Source of the DNA: Candidatus Sodalis endolongispinus
GTDB lineage: Bacteria; Pseudomonadota; Gammaproteobacteria; Enterobacterales; Enterobacteriaceae
NCBI RefSeq assembly: GCF_018777395.1
Contig: NZ_JAFJYC010000002.1
Coordinates: 248,001-312,000, forward strand
Direction of reading: 5' to 3'
DNA length: 64,000 nucleotides
Below the pieces are notes generated by a model. It ran no database searches, was not told where the DNA came from, and was given only the letters and a program-made list of their open reading frames with translations. Positions 48,331 to 58,741 of this stretch are shown here, in pieces. Every line of letters starts with the position of its first letter. Within the stretch, counting starts at the first letter, position 1. A program made the translations under genes and the position numbers.

Positions 48331-49470
48331 TTGGATTATCAATTGATTACCACGGATCAGACCTTAGATGAAAGATGTCAGCAAGCCCGTCAGCACCGCT
48401 GGGTGGCGGTGGATACCGAATTTGTACGTACCCGCACTTATTATCCCCAGTTGGGCTTGATTCAGATGTTTGATGGCGAGGCGCTAACGCTTATCGATCC
48501 GCTGGCTATTTCCGATTGGCAACCGTTTATAGATCTCCTGGCGGATAAGCCGGTGACCAAATTGCTGCACGCCTGCAGCGAGGATTTGGAAGTGTTTTGG
48601 CATAGCTTTGGCCAGATGCCGGTGCCGATGATCGACACCCAAGTTCTGGCCGCTTTTACCGGCCGCGCACTTTCTTGCGGTTTCGCCGTGCTGGTAGCGG
48701 AAACATTAGAGGTTACGCTGGATAAAACCGAATCCCGTACCGACTGGCTCGCGCGTCCCTTGACTGAACGGCAATGTGACTATGCCGCCGCCGATGTGTA
48801 TTGGCTGCTGCCGATGGCGCATAAGCTGATAGCCGAAACACAGCAGGCAGGCTGGTGGTCGCAGGCCGGCCAAGAGTGCGAGGCCCTCTGTCAGCGGCGC
48901 CGTGAGGTAACCGATCATGAACTGGCCTATCGGGATATCGCTAACGCCTGGCAACTGTGCACGCGCCAACTGGCGTGTCTGCAGCGCCTGGCCAGCTGGC
49001 GGCTGAACAAGGCCCGCGAGCGTGATATGGCGGTCAATTTCGTCGTCCGCGAAGAGCATCTGTGGCAGGTGGCGCGCTATATGCCGGGGTCCCTTGGCGA
49101 ATTGGAGCAGCTTGGCCTGAGCGGGCCCGAAATCCGCTACCACGGCCGGTCCCTACTGGACAAAGTGCAAGAGGCGCAGGACCTGCCGGACGAGGCCTTG
49201 CCCGCACCGGTATTGAACCTTATCGACAGTCCCGGCTATCGGCAGATGTTCAAAGCGCTGAAAGAGCAGATTCAACTGACGGCCACCAAGACGGGGCTGA
49301 GCGGCGAACTGCTGGCGTCGCGTCGTCAGATTAACCATTTAATCAGCGTGGCATGGGGGGTAACGCCGCCTGCGCGAGAGCCGGAATTAATCAGCGGCTG
49401 GCGCGGCGCGCTGTTTGGCACGGAATTACGGGCGAAATTAGGTCAGCACGAGGGCGAAACGCACCTCTAA
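48331..49470 (+). CDS. rnd: RNase D
   Basis: 379 residues with a TTG start, as in E. coli rnd, preceded by AGAGAG. DEDD exonuclease residues in VAVDTEFVRTRTYYPQLGL, LLHACSEDLEVFW and CDYAAADVYWLLPM; then an HRDC domain (about 210-290). It trims the 3' ends of tRNA and other small RNAs. Its upstream neighbour in E. coli, fadD, is missing. Intact. Confidence 0.95.
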   Translation: MDYQLITTDQTLDERCQQARQHRWVAVDTEFVRTRTYYPQLGLIQMFDGEALTLIDPLAISDWQPFIDLLADKPVTKLLHACSEDLEVFWHSFGQMPVPMIDTQVLAAFTGRALSCGFAVLVAETLEVTLDKTESRTDWLARPLTERQCDYAAADVYWLLPMAHKLIAETQQAGWWSQAGQECEALCQRRREVTDHELAYRDIANAWQLCTRQLACLQRLASWRLNKARERDMAVNFVVREEHLWQVARYMPGSLGELEQLGLSGPEIRYHGRSLLDKVQEAQDLPDEALPAPVLNLIDSPGYRQMFKALKEQIQLTATKTGLSGELLASRRQINHLISVAWGVTPPAREPELISGWRGALFGTELRAKLGQHEGETHL

Positions 49471-49512
49471 AGGCAGGGGGCGCGGACGCCAGGCATGAGT
49501 GAATGGCGCTGA

Positions 49513-49534
49513 CCTCCTGCCGGCGGGCAGGAGG
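49513..49534. terminator. Hairpin between convergent rnd and minE
   Basis: CCTCCTGCC (49513-49521) and GGCAGGAGG (49526-49534) form a perfect 9-bp stem with a 4-base loop, placed between two convergent genes. No U-tract on either side, so a bidirectional terminator is only probable. Confidence 0.5.
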
Positions 49535-49552
49535 GGCGTCAGGCGCCGACGG

Positions 49553-49822
49553 CTATTTGGTGCTTTCTTCCGTTTCCGGCAGGGTCACGTTCAGCTCCAG
49601 GATGGAGATATCCCCATCCTTTTTCTCCAGCTGCACCGAGAGCATTTCGGGGTCGATTTGCACATATTTGCTGATGACCTCAAGCAGGTCACGTTTCAGC
49701 TGCGGTAGATAGTGCGGTTCGTTATCGCCTCTGCGCCGCTCGGCCACGATGATCTGCAGCCGTTCCTTGGCTATATTGGCTGTCGTTTTTTTACGGGAGA
49801 GAAAAAAGTCTAGCAATGCCAT
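49553..49822 (-). CDS. minE: MinE, topological specificity factor
   Basis: 89 residues with the membrane-targeting N-terminus [20 protein letters not shown], the MinD-interacting helix [12 protein letters not shown] and the C-terminal dimerisation part. Stimulates MinD ATPase and drives pole-to-pole oscillation. Follows minD after 3 bases in the minCDE operon. Confidence 0.96.
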   Translation of the reverse strand: MALLDFFLSRKKTTANIAKERLQIIVAERRRGDNEPHYLPQLKRDLLEVISKYVQIDPEMLSVQLEKKDGDISILELNVTLPETEESTK

Positions 49823-49825
49823 GGT

Positions 49826-50638
49826 TTATCCCCCAAACAGGCGTTTCAGGAATCCCTTCTTCTCTTCTTCGATGAAGCGGAAGGGACGTTCTTCTCCTAA
49901 CAGGCGATCAACCATATCTGAATAGGCTTGGCCAGCATCAGATTCCTCATCGAGAATTACCGGCTCACCCTGGTTGGAAGCCCGTAACACCGATTGATCC
50001 TCAGGGATCACACCTACCAGAGGAATGCGCAAAATATCAATCACATCTTCCATGCTGAGCATGTCGCCGCGGTTGACGCGTCCGGGATTGTAGCGGGTCA
50101 GCAGCAGGTGCTCTTTAATCGGCTCCAGGCCATTTTCGGCGCGGCGCGATTTGGAGGACAGGATGCCCAAAATACGGTCGGAGTCACGCACCGACGAGAC
50201 TTCGGGGTTGGTGGTGATAATGGATTCATCGGCAAAATACAGCGCCATCAGGGCACCGGTTTCAATACCGGCCGGTGAATCGCAGACGACAAAATCGAAT
50301 TCCATGGTGCCTAAATCATTCAACACCTTTTCCACGCCCTCTCGGGTCAGGGCATCTTTATCCCGCGTTTGGGACGCCGGCAAAATATATAAATTTTCCG
50401 TCCGTTTATCTTTAATCAGCGCCTGATTCAGCGTAGCATCCCCCTGGATGACATTGACAAAGTCATAGACCACCCGGCGTTCACAGCCCATGATCAAATC
50501 AAGATTTCGCAGCCCGATATCGAAATCGATCACTACGGTTTTCTTTCCTTTGCGGGCTAAACCGGTAGCGATGGCCGCGCTCGATGTGGTCTTGCCAACG
50601 CCCCCTTTACCCGAAGTAACAACTATAATGCGAGCCAT
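49826..50638 (-). CDS. minD: MinD, septum-site ATPase
   Basis: 270 residues from ATG 50638 (MARIIVVTSGKGGVGKTTSS); a six-codon upstream extension exists but is not conserved. Deviant Walker A GKGGVGKT, then DFDIGLRNLDLIMGCERRVV and the C-terminal membrane-binding helix EEEKKGFLKRLFGG. Recruits MinC to the membrane. Operon with minC (21 bases before) and minE. Confidence 0.97.
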   Translation of the reverse strand: MARIIVVTSGKGGVGKTTSSAAIATGLARKGKKTVVIDFDIGLRNLDLIMGCERRVVYDFVNVIQGDATLNQALIKDKRTENLYILPASQTRDKDALTREGVEKVLNDLGTMEFDFVVCDSPAGIETGALMALYFADESIITTNPEVSSVRDSDRILGILSSKSRRAENGLEPIKEHLLLTRYNPGRVNRGDMLSMEDVIDILRIPLVGVIPEDQSVLRASNQGEPVILDEESDAGQAYSDMVDRLLGEERPFRFIEEEKKGFLKRLFGG

Positions 50639-50659
50639 AAATGGATTCCTTGTCAAGGG

Positions 50660-51343
50660 CTAAATTAAAGGATGAATGGTAAGCGTGCCGTCCTGCAGAC
50701 ATAAACGCGCGGCTTTTCCTGCAAACGCGGCCGGTATTTGATCGCTCAGCCAATACTGGCCAGCAATTGATACGAGTTCGGGGGAGAGATGGGTACAGAA
50801 AATCTGGCACTCTCCGTCGCCCGACGCACCGGCCAGCGCGCGGCCCCGCATCATGCCATAAATATGAATATTGCCGTCGGCGATAAGCTCGGCGCCTGCG
50901 CTGACGCTGCTGGTGACAATCAGATCGCTGTTGCGGGCGTAAATTTGTTGCCCGGAGCGCACCGGCGTGTTGATAAGGCGCGTTTTGACCGCCGCCGGCG
51001 CCGGGGCGGGCACCTCAGCGACGCTGCGCTTCGGCGCTTTGCCTTCGGTCAGTAGCGGCAGCCCGCTGCGTACGATCGCCTGTTTGAGTTTACTGTCGCT
51101 GCAGCCACTGACGCCGACAATGTGCAAACCGGTGGCCAACACCGCCTGCGACACGTCCTTCCAGGGGGTGTCACGACCAAGACCGGCGACGTTGATGACC
51201 ACCGGCGCATTTTTCAAAAATCCAGGTGCTTGTTCGACTTTTTCTTCTATCGCCCGACGGATTTCCTCTGGCTGCGCATCATGCACATGAATTACCGATA
51301 AAGTAAAATTACTGCCTTTCAACTCAATTGGCGTTTGCGACAT
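50660..51343 (-). CDS. minC: MinC, FtsZ-ring inhibitor
   Basis: 227 residues (E. coli 231). N-terminal FtsZ-inhibiting domain (about 1-100; [20 protein letters not shown]), Ala/Pro-rich linker and the C-terminal beta-helix domain ([35 protein letters not shown]). First gene of minCDE, divergent from ycgL, as in E. coli. Intact. Confidence 0.96.
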   Translation of the reverse strand: MSQTPIELKGSNFTLSVIHVHDAQPEEIRRAIEEKVEQAPGFLKNAPVVINVAGLGRDTPWKDVSQAVLATGLHIVGVSGCSDSKLKQAIVRSGLPLLTEGKAPKRSVAEVPAPAPAAVKTRLINTPVRSGQQIYARNSDLIVTSSVSAGAELIADGNIHIYGMMRGRALAGASGDGECQIFCTHLSPELVSIAGQYWLSDQIPAAFAGKAARLCLQDGTLTIHPLI

Positions 51344-51477
51344 CTATCCTGACTCAGTCTTAGCACGTGTAATTCCCCGTTTCGTTACGGGAGGCGATAT
51401 TCCGTAGTACTGCATACATGTTATAGTTACCGCTACATACAGGCAAGACACCAGACCACGTAAACAGAGTAAAAAAT

Positions 51478-51759
51478 ATGTTTTGTGTGATCTATCGAAG
51501 TTCAAAACAGGATCAAACCTATCTTTTTGTCGAAAGGCGAGAGGATTTCACCCGCGTCCCGGCCGACTTAATGGCGCACTTCGGCAAACCGCTATTCTCA
51601 ATGATTTTACCCTTAGACGGTAGCAAAAAACTGGCTTCTGCGGATATAGGAAAAGTAAAAGAATTACTTAAACAGCAAGGGTTCTATCTTCAAGTCCATC
51701 CGCCAGTGGAAAATTTATTGACCCAGCATCAACATGCCGAAAAAAAACCTGATCATTAA
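51478..51759 (+). CDS. ycgL: YcgL-domain protein
   Basis: 93 residues with the YcgL pattern [20 protein letters not shown] and [19 protein letters not shown]. Lies divergent from minC as in E. coli. Small protein of unknown function. The IS2-like element is inserted 83 bases after its stop, between ycgL and ycgM. Confidence 0.93.
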   Translation: MFCVIYRSSKQDQTYLFVERREDFTRVPADLMAHFGKPLFSMILPLDGSKKLASADIGKVKELLKQQGFYLQVHPPVENLLTQHQHAEKKPDH

Positions 51760-51906
51760 CCCATGTATTTACGCGGCGGAATAACCACCGTCTCATCCTG
51801 ATGGCTGAATCAATTATGCCCGAGGCGATTTTGCCGTTTTCCTGATTTAGCCCCCTGAAACACCAGACAGTAGCTGTATCTCCAGATAAGAGATAGGCTT
51901 GAATAT

Positions 51907-52293
51907 ATGTCTAACACTAACGCCAATTTTGATATGACCGGGATCCTGTTAGGTCAAGAAGTCCGTAAACGTAAAACTCCTCAGGAAAAAATGGCCATTA
52001 TTCAGCAGAGGATGGAGCCCGGCATGAATGTCTCCCATCTCGCACGACTGCACGGTATCCAGCCCAGCCTGCTGTTTAAGTGGAAAAAGCAATATCAGGA
52101 AGGCAGCCTCACTGCCGGGGAGGACGTTGTTCCTGCCTCTGAGCTTGCAGCTGCATTGAAGCAGGTCCGGGAGCTCCAGCGCCTTCTGGGTAAGAAGACG
52201 ATGGAGGTTGAGATCCTAAAAGAAGCCGTGGAGTACGGCCAGTCACGAAAATGGATAGCGCACGCGCCCTTGTTGCCAAAGGCCGGGGAATAG
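51907..52293 (+). CDS. IS2-like transposase OrfA
   Basis: 128 residues. HTH of the IS3 OrfA family ([20 protein letters not shown]), followed by a leucine-zipper-like segment ([20 protein letters not shown]) and the terminal [16 protein letters not shown], close to IS2 InsC. Binds the element ends. orfB overlaps in the -1 frame near 52251-52293; a run of four A sits at the overlap. Confidence 0.88.
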   Translation: MSNTNANFDMTGILLGQEVRKRKTPQEKMAIIQQRMEPGMNVSHLARLHGIQPSLLFKWKKQYQEGSLTAGEDVVPASELAAALKQVRELQRLLGKKTMEVEILKEAVEYGQSRKWIAHAPLLPKAGE

Positions 52294-53132
52294 CACAGGT
52301 CAGCCGCGCCATGAGCGTGTCGCGTGCGCCGCTGTCACTGCGGATTAAGCGTTCTGCCGACTGGCAGGACAGGCGCTGTAACCGGCGTAATGACGAAGCA
52401 GACGCTGAAATACTGTCGGACATCCTCGACATCATCAGCGATATGCCCAGCTACGGCTATCGGCGGGTGTGGGGCATCCTGTGTAAACAACGTCGCGCAG
52501 AGGGACTGACGCCGGTAAATGCGAAACGACTTTACAGGATCATGTGTGAGCATAACCTGCTGTTATTACATTGAAAACCAGAGCGGCCGAGGCGTGAGCA
52601 TAAGGGCAGGATCGCGGTGGCAGAAAGCGATATGCGCTGGTGTTCAGATGGCTTCGAGTTCGGCTGCGACAACGGTGAAAAACTGCGGGTCACGTTCGCA
52701 CTGGACTGCTGCGACAGAGAGGCCATAGACTGGTCTGCGAGCACTGTAGGCTACGACAGTTCGACCGTGCAGGATGTGATGCTGATGTCGGTAGAAAAGC
52801 GCTTCGGCGACAGGTTACCCGATACAGCGGTGCAGTGGTTGACGGACAACGGTTCAGCGTATACCGCGCATGAAACGCAGAGGTTCGCCAGAGAACTGGA
52901 TCTGGAGCCCTGCACAACAGCGGTGAGCAGCCCGCAGAGCAATGGCATGGCCGAACGGTTCGTGAAGACGATGAAGGAAGACTATATCGAGTTCATGCCA
53001 AAACCGGATGCGAGAACAGCCCTGCGAAACCTTGCAGCAGCGTTCACGCATTACAATGAAAACCATCCGCACAGCGCGCTGGGATATCACTCTCCGAGAG
53101 AATACCGGCGGCAGCGGGCTTCGTTAACTTAA
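52251..53132 (+). pseudogene. IS2-like transposase OrfB (DDE), one in-frame stop
   Basis: A single frame of 293 codons matches IS2 Ins[37 protein letters not shown], then the DDE core ([20 protein letters not shown]-like [12 protein letters not shown], and [20 protein letters not shown] with the Glu). TGA at 52572-52574 (LLLLH-stop-KPERP) sits where IS2 has Arg, so CGA to TGA is likely. The catalytic domain follows the stop, so the transposase is dead. Confidence 0.87.
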
Positions 53133-53333
53133 GATACAAAAGCTGTACGGAGATGGCGGGGCAAGATCAATTTTGCCGTTTTCCCTTACAGCCGCAACCT
53201 ACTGTTTCGCGACTGTTAGCGCAACGACATTGGTCGGGTATGACGTGACAATGTCACTTATATTAATGCCTTCTCTCCGTCTTTCACCAAAAATCCCAGG
53301 GCGTTTTACGTTCGGTACGGGACGACCGCCGCT

Positions 53334-53443
53334 TGGCCGCCAATCCAGCGGCGGACAATGAGCCCTTTATCGATTACCGCCGGCCGGCTGGCCGCCAATT
53401 CAGCGGCGGACAATGAGTCGCTTACCGCCGAGCGCCGGCCGCT
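53334..53443. repeat. 55-bp tandem repeat, two copies, in the gene-free stretch after the IS
   Basis: TGGCCGCCAATnCAGCGGCG begins at 53334 and again at 53389, followed by GACAATGAG in both. Each unit contains the near-palindrome CCGCC-AAT-CAGCGGCGG. The surrounding 53170-53736 otherwise holds no gene I can support. Confidence 0.75.
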
Positions 53444-53736
53444 CTGCTATTCCCCGTGCGCAGGGTATGCGGGTTCTCTTTACATGCGCATCATCGCCGC
53501 TGCCGGTGGTGGAATCAGCGCTTTTTCGACCGACAAATCGGCGCTCTTATGATGGGAATTCACCACCGCCATCCCTCCGTGGCCCTACATTTCACCAGCG
53601 CGTCGCCATCGTGGCGGGCGACACGCCGTCCCCACGACACAAGAAAAGCACCAGAAGGCTACCTCTTTGCGTTGTCTGGCGTATGATAACAACGTTAAAC
53701 AAGTAAACAGGGTGTTAACGATTGCAGGAGAGAGCA

Positions 53737-54393
53737 ATGTATCAGCACAGAAATTGGCATGGCGCACTGCTGGATTATCCGGTCAGTAAAGTGGTCTGCG
53801 TAGGCAGTAATTATCGTAATCATATTAAGGAAATGGGCAGCGCTACCCCCAGTGAACCGGTGCTGTTTATTAAGCCTGAAACCGCATTGTGCGATATTCG
53901 TCAGCCTATCGTCATTCCGAGCGGTCTGGGTGAAGTCCACCACGAGGTGGAGCTGGCTATTTTGATTGGCGCGCCGCTTAAACAGGCGAACGAACAACAA
54001 GTGGCGCAAGGTATCGCCGGCGTGGGCGTCGCGCTGGATCTAACGCTGCGCGACCTGCAGGCGCAGTTCAAAAAAGCGGGACAGCCGTGGGAAAAAGCAA
54101 AAGGCTTCGATGGCGCCTGCCCTATATCGGGTTTTATCCCGGCGGCGGAATTCGGCGATCCGCAGCAGGCGGATTTGACGCTAACCGTCAACGATCGGGT
54201 CCGGCAACAGGGTAATACCCGTGACATGATCCATCCTATACTGCCGCTGATTGCCTATATGAGTCGTTTCTTTACCCTGCGTCCCGGCGATATCGTGCTT
54301 ACGGGAACGCCGGAAGGGGTAGCGGCGCTTAAGTCAGGCGATGTGCTGGCGTTAAGCCTGAATCAACATCAGCTTACCACGCGTATTATTTAG
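53737..54393 (+). CDS. ycgM: YcgM, fumarylacetoacetate-hydrolase family protein
   Basis: 218 residues from ATG 53737, preceded by AGGAGAGAGCA. FAH-fold metal ligands in LGEVHHEVELAILIGAP and GVALDLTLRDLQAQFKKAG, and the C-terminal motif MIHPILPLIAYMSRFFTLRP then GDIVLTGTPEGVA. Relatives are acylpyruvate hydrolases or oxaloacetate decarboxylases; the substrate here is not determined. Intact, adjacent to ycgN as in E. coli. Confidence 0.92.
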   Translation: MYQHRNWHGALLDYPVSKVVCVGSNYRNHIKEMGSATPSEPVLFIKPETALCDIRQPIVIPSGLGEVHHEVELAILIGAPLKQANEQQVAQGIAGVGVALDLTLRDLQAQFKKAGQPWEKAKGFDGACPISGFIPAAEFGDPQQADLTLTVNDRVRQQGNTRDMIHPILPLIAYMSRFFTLRPGDIVLTGTPEGVAALKSGDVLALSLNQHQLTTRII

Positions 54394-54517
54394 CACCCGC
54401 TTCAGCCAACGCGCCAAGCGGTCGAGTGTCGTCACAACGCCTGCTCGAAAAAAAGTTGCATCCGAGGGGGAAAAAGCATTATAAAAACGACCCCTTAATT
54501 CACGTTAGGAGACCACC

Positions 54518-54967
54518 ATGCCTGAACGCACCTTTCGGCAGACGAAAACCCTGGCCGAAATGTCCAATGAGGAGTGGGAGTCCCTGTGCGATGGTTGCGG
54601 GCGCTGCTGCCTGAATAAATTGATTGATGCCGATACCGATGAAATTTATTTCACCAATGTTGCCTGTAATCAGCTCAATTTAAAAACCTGCCAGTGTCGG
54701 AATTATGCCAACCGTTTCGCTTATGAGCCGGACTGCATAAAATTGACCCGTGAAAACCTGGTGGCTTTTAACTGGTTACAACCCACCTGCGCCTACCGGC
54801 TGCACAATGAAGGCAAAGCGTTACCTCATTGGCATCCACTGATCACGGGCTCCAAGGCCGCAATGCACGGCGAGCGTATTTCAGTGCGCCATATTGCGGT
54901 CCGGGAAAGCGAGGTCATCGCTTGGGAAGACCATATTCTCAACAAACCCGATTGGGCTACCGGATGA
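54518..54967 (+). CDS. ycgN: YcgN (UPF0260), cysteine-rich protein
   Basis: 149 residues from ATG 54518 with TTAGGAGACC upstream. YkgJ-type zinc/iron-chelating cysteines: [13 protein letters not shown], then [11 protein letters not shown] and EPDCIKL. Close to E. coli YcgN throughout ([34 protein letters not shown]). Function unknown. Intact. Confidence 0.93.
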   Translation: MPERTFRQTKTLAEMSNEEWESLCDGCGRCCLNKLIDADTDEIYFTNVACNQLNLKTCQCRNYANRFAYEPDCIKLTRENLVAFNWLQPTCAYRLHNEGKALPHWHPLITGSKAAMHGERISVRHIAVRESEVIAWEDHILNKPDWATG

Positions 54968-55589
54968 ACAAAAGCCCGGTTATTGCCACGAATGACGCGA
55001 GGCTTTCGTTACGCAAAGCGGGTCCAATGAAGACGTATCGGCGTGGCCCTCGTGTTAAAGCTTGGTGACCGGGTACGGGGGAATGACCACCTGAGTTTCC
55101 TGATCACGGATAGCGTGACTGTCATTTTTACTACCGCTGGCGACTGCAGTAATTTTGCGGCTGACACCGCTTTGGGCGCCAGCATCCCTTGGCGGCCAAT
55201 CTCTGCGTTTTACTGGTCTCGCCTTCACGATAACGTCAACGGGCAACCCCCCAGGGGGATATACACAGCAATGAGTTATTAATTTCTTAATAGTCTAAGC
55301 CGATTATGAATAAATTGCGTCATGTCGAGGCAAAAAGGGCAGGAAGAGTCGATTATCAATGACGGAATAATACCCAATGATCTAAAACCTTTGCGTGGAA
55401 GAACCCGTTTAATCCCATTTAGCTAATGACATCTTGCCATCGCGTTACTATTGAGCCTTTCTAAGGCTGGCAAAACCGGGCTGCGCAATGTGTGTCGAAG
55501 CTTATTGGCGCGGCGATGAAACCTGATTGCCGCGCCGCGATGGCCTGCGTATGACGGCGTAGTAACGCCGTCATGCCAACAGGCTGTCA
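54968..55589. other. Gene-free stretch between convergent ycgN and dsbB
   Basis: About 620 bases. Small frames exist on both strands but none has a ribosome binding site or a sequence I recognise. In E. coli this interval can carry umuDC and hlyE; no trace is visible here. Confidence 0.5.
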
Positions 55590-56111
55590 TCAGCGGGAAA
55601 AGAGGTCGCGCTTGCGCGGGGGAAAACATTGTGCCAGCAGGATGAGGACCGCTACCGCCAGATAAGCGCCAAAGATGACGATCATCCATTGCGGCATTTC
55701 CAGCGACAGGAAATGCCATTGGCGCACGGCGCAGTCGCTGAAAACCGAGGGCAGCCACTTGTCCAGCGGCAGCCAGGAAGGAAAACTGACGAAAAAATCG
55801 CAGGTGACGAACGGGGAGGGATGCAACTGAATATCGGTGTGTTTCATCGCCAGCAGCAGGCCCTCCCAGGCGCTGTAAAGCCATAGCGCCAGGACGACGA
55901 AACGCAGCGGCGTCGCGGGCGCGATGGCACCTACCAGCCCGGCGGCAACGACGCCATACAGGGCGCAACGTTGATAAATACACAGCACGCAGGGATTGAG
56001 CCGCATGACATGCTGAAAATAAAGCGCGACCAGTTCCAGCGCGAAGGCGGTGAGTGCCAATAGTAACCAGGCTGCACGGTGCTTGGAGCAGCGGTTTAAC
56101 GATCGCATCAT
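55590..56111 (-). CDS. dsbB: DsbB, disulfide bond formation protein
   Basis: 173 residues (E. coli 176), four membrane helices. The quinone-linked CVLC pair ([16 protein letters not shown]) and the second periplasmic cysteine pair ([15 protein letters not shown] and [15 protein letters not shown]) are present. Re-oxidises DsbA using ubiquinone. The neighbour nhaB found in E. coli between dsbB and fadR is absent. Intact. Confidence 0.94.
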   Translation of the reverse strand: MMRSLNRCSKHRAAWLLLALTAFALELVALYFQHVMRLNPCVLCIYQRCALYGVVAAGLVGAIAPATPLRFVVLALWLYSAWEGLLLAMKHTDIQLHPSPFVTCDFFVSFPSWLPLDKWLPSVFSDCAVRQWHFLSLEMPQWMIVIFGAYLAVAVLILLAQCFPPRKRDLFSR

Positions 56112-56422
56112 AAAAGATTATCCAGAACAGTTAAGTGGCGTGAAACGAGCATTCTAAATCAAAAAACAACAGACACCAGCGACTTTTCCGCCGGTGGCAC
56201 ACCGGAGGCCGCGCCGTTTTACTATTATTGAAGTTATCCACGCGTACCCGGACCGCAAAAAAGCGCTCTTTTGGCCGCCGTTCACCATAAGCGGGAGATG
56301 GGTTATAGTCTGCCGGCGGCAGTCGAGGTAAAATAACCCGCTTGTTCATGATGGAGTCACCGCGCCCGTTCGCAAAGGGTGATAGGCATGTGGATGGTTA
56401 AGCTGCTATGGAACAAACGAAT

Positions 56423-57151
56423 ATGGTCATCAAAGCGCAAAGTCCTGCCGGTTTCGCGGAAGAGTTTCTGATTGAAAGTATCTGGAACAATCGCTTTCCG
56501 CCCGTCTCCATCCTGCCCGCAGAGCGGGAACTATCCGATCTTATCGGCGTCACCCGCACTACGTTGCGCGAGGTGCTACAGCGATTAGCCCGTGACGGCT
56601 GGCTCAAGATCCAACACGGCAAGCCGACCCGGGTTAATAATGTCTGGGAAACGTCGGGCCTGAATATTCTGGAAACGCTGGCGCGGCTCGACCATGACAG
56701 CGTGCCTCATCTCATCGATAATCTGCTCTCGGTGCGCACCAATATCGCCGCGATTTTTATCCGCCTGGCGGTGTCGCTCTATCCCGATAAAGCGCAGGCG
56801 GTACTCTCGCAGGCATCGACGGTGGATGATAAGGCGGAAGCGGATAAGGCCGACGCCTTTACCGAAATGGATTACCGTATTTTCCACGGTCTGGCATTCG
56901 CTTCCGGTAATCCTATCTACGGACTGATTGTTAACGGCTTGAAAGGACTTTATCTGCGGGCGGGGCGTTATTATTTCACGAATCCGCAGGCCCGCAAGCT
57001 GGCCCGTAATTTTTATAGCCAACTGGCGACGCTGTGTCGCGCGGGGCTTTATGATCAAGTGATTGAATTGGTGCGCCGCTACGGTAAAGAAAGCCGGGAT
57101 ATCTGGGGCGCCATGCAATCCGCGATGCCCAAGGATATTGCCGGGACATGA
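56423..57151 (+). CDS. fadR: FadR, GntR-family fatty-acid regulator
   Basis: 242 residues from ATG 56423 ([20 protein letters not shown]), the E. coli start. The HTH ([20 protein letters not shown]) is almost unchanged; the acyl-CoA domain has [20 protein letters not shown]. It represses fad genes and activates fabA/fabB. Notable because fadD itself is missing from its usual place. A few residues differ in the middle (an added ADKA-type stretch near residue 135), otherwise intact. Confidence 0.93.
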   Translation: MVIKAQSPAGFAEEFLIESIWNNRFPPVSILPAERELSDLIGVTRTTLREVLQRLARDGWLKIQHGKPTRVNNVWETSGLNILETLARLDHDSVPHLIDNLLSVRTNIAAIFIRLAVSLYPDKAQAVLSQASTVDDKAEADKADAFTEMDYRIFHGLAFASGNPIYGLIVNGLKGLYLRAGRYYFTNPQARKLARNFYSQLATLCRAGLYDQVIELVRRYGKESRDIWGAMQSAMPKDIAGT

Positions 57152-57174
57152 CCGTCGGCACCGGGTGGGCTGCG

Positions 57175-57782
57175 GCGCCGCCCTTTTCTTCCTGCAGCGA
57201 GATCTTTTGCGGGCGTTTATAACGATCGACGCCGTGATTTATCAGCGCATGACAGGAATCCAACAGCTGATCAACCTGCTCAACGCCGTAGCGTTCTTCG
57301 CATTTGGTAATATATTTGCTGGCAAAAATCAGGTAATCGACAATCGAACTGGCGTCAGTCCAACTGCGGAAAAGATAATTGTTTTTGAAAAACGAGTTAT
57401 GTCCGTAACAGGCATGAGCCATCACCAGCGCCTGCATAGTCATGGTATTTTCTTCCATCAGATAGGCGATACAGGGATTGGAGTTAATCACAATCTCATA
57501 GGCCAACCCCTGTTGACCGTGCTTATAGCGCTGCTCCGTTTCAATGAACTTTTTGCCGAAAGACAAGTGGGTATAATTGATTGGCATACCCACGCTGGAG
57601 TAGGCATCCATCATTTGTTCGGAAGTAATAACTTCTATTTGATGGGGATAGGTCTCCAGGCGATAATGTTTGGCAACCCGGTCAATTTCATCGAGATATT
57701 GCTGGAGCAGTTCAAATGTCCAATCCGGTCCATCGCTAAGGCATGTGGCAGAGGGTGATCGTTCATCAATAGACATCGTCAT
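57175..57782 (-). pseudogene. ycgB: ycgB (SpoVR family), only the N-terminal 40 percent remains
   Basis: The frame from 57782 begins MTMSIDERSPSATCLSDGPD and matches SpoVR/YcgB (GMPINYTHLSFGKKFIETEQ, AYEIVINSNPCIAYLMEENT) for about 200 residues. After KISLQEEKGGAA (about 57175) similarity stops and the frame continues antisense into the fadR 3' end to 56976. E. coli YcgB has about 510 residues, so roughly 310 codons have been deleted together with the normal intergenic spacer. Non-functional by length. Confidence 0.88.
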
Positions 57783-58091
57783 CAGCGCACCTCATCGTTA
57801 CAGACAGCACGAGATCATGCTGTCTTATTATTAATCCTAGCGCAAGATGAAAATCGCGAATGATGCGATAGGGCAACCGTGCGTTAAGGGCAAGGGTGGG
57901 CTAACGGGTCACCACCTGGACGAAATGACCTGCGGGTAACAATGCAGGGGAACCCCGGGGCAGATGCCGTGTGAGCGTTGTAAGTCCGGGCGGCGCTCGT
58001 TGCAGTCCATCGGGCGCTAAGAGAAAACGGCCGCGGCCAGCAGGGTTTGCCGGGCAGCTGGTGGCTTAGTGTGTCCTACCCGGGCGCCCTA

Positions 58092-58280
58092 TGTGAACTG
58101 GTAAGGGCCGGGCGGGTAGCTCGTGTGAACAACCGAGGGTCGGGCGGTCGCCCTGATGTGAACAGCCGAGGGTCGGGCGGTCGCCCTGATGTGAACAGCT
58201 GAGAACCGGGCGGGTGCCCTGGTGTGAACTGGCAAGGGCCGGGCGGGGACAAAGTGTGAGCAGACGAGGGGTAGGCGGTT
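58092..58280. repeat. 33-bp minisatellite, six copies
   Basis: Units start with TGTGAA or TGTGAG at 58092, 58124, 58157, 58190, 58223 and 58255 (spacing 32-33), each with GnCGGGCGG near the end. The copies are contiguous with no spacers, so this is not a CRISPR array. The rest of 57783-58741 shows GC-rich decayed sequence to about 58420 and an AT-rich promoter-like part before dadA; no gene is supported. Confidence 0.87.
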
Positions 58281-58741
58281 TTGACAGCCGCCGCCATCAC
58301 GCTATGCCCGCGCGGGGCCGGCCCTGACAGTGCCCAGATGCCGTGTCGCTTGCGTCATGACGGTCGGGGGCATCCGTTGGCAGGCAGGGGTGCGGCAGGG
58401 AAATATTCGCTACCGTGGCCGCTAAGCCCTATTAAATACTTATCACAGTTATCGACATTTGATCGTTGGCTAGGGTGAAGGTTGATCATCAGTAGGGTTT
58501 TTCATACTGTAACATAATGACCGACATAAGGTTAATGCTATTTTATCCCGCTAATTGTCACTTTTTATGATTAAATCAGTTTTTCCATTTGGCTATTGAA
58601 TTAACCCTGCCGCAAAGTATTTAATAAAATGTCAATAATTCTCCGGCCGGCGTGTTTGACGCTTGCGGTGCATCTTTTTACTTATCTTTCGTACGCCAGC
58701 ATTTTCTGCTGTAGCGGATGCGGGTTTGGGATCAGACAACC

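Larger units (their letters stand above)
51843..53169 (+). mobile_element. IS2-like element (IS3 family), 1327 bp, inactivated
   Basis: Ends are defined by imperfect inverted repeats of about 40 bases: TGATTTAGCCCC at the left and, on the minus strand, TGATCTTGCCCC at the right, both with GTATCT near the inner end. The length is within a few bases of IS2 (1331). The element carries orfA and orfB of the IS2 subgroup, orfB with an in-frame stop. It is flanked exactly by the 15-bp direct repeat ATTTTGCCGTTTTCC at 51828-51842 and 53170-53184. Confidence 0.9.

Noticed and set aside
58092..58280. Possible CRISPR array at the 33-bp repeats
   Set aside because: Units are contiguous without unique spacers, are imperfect and there are no cas genes nearby; it is a minisatellite.
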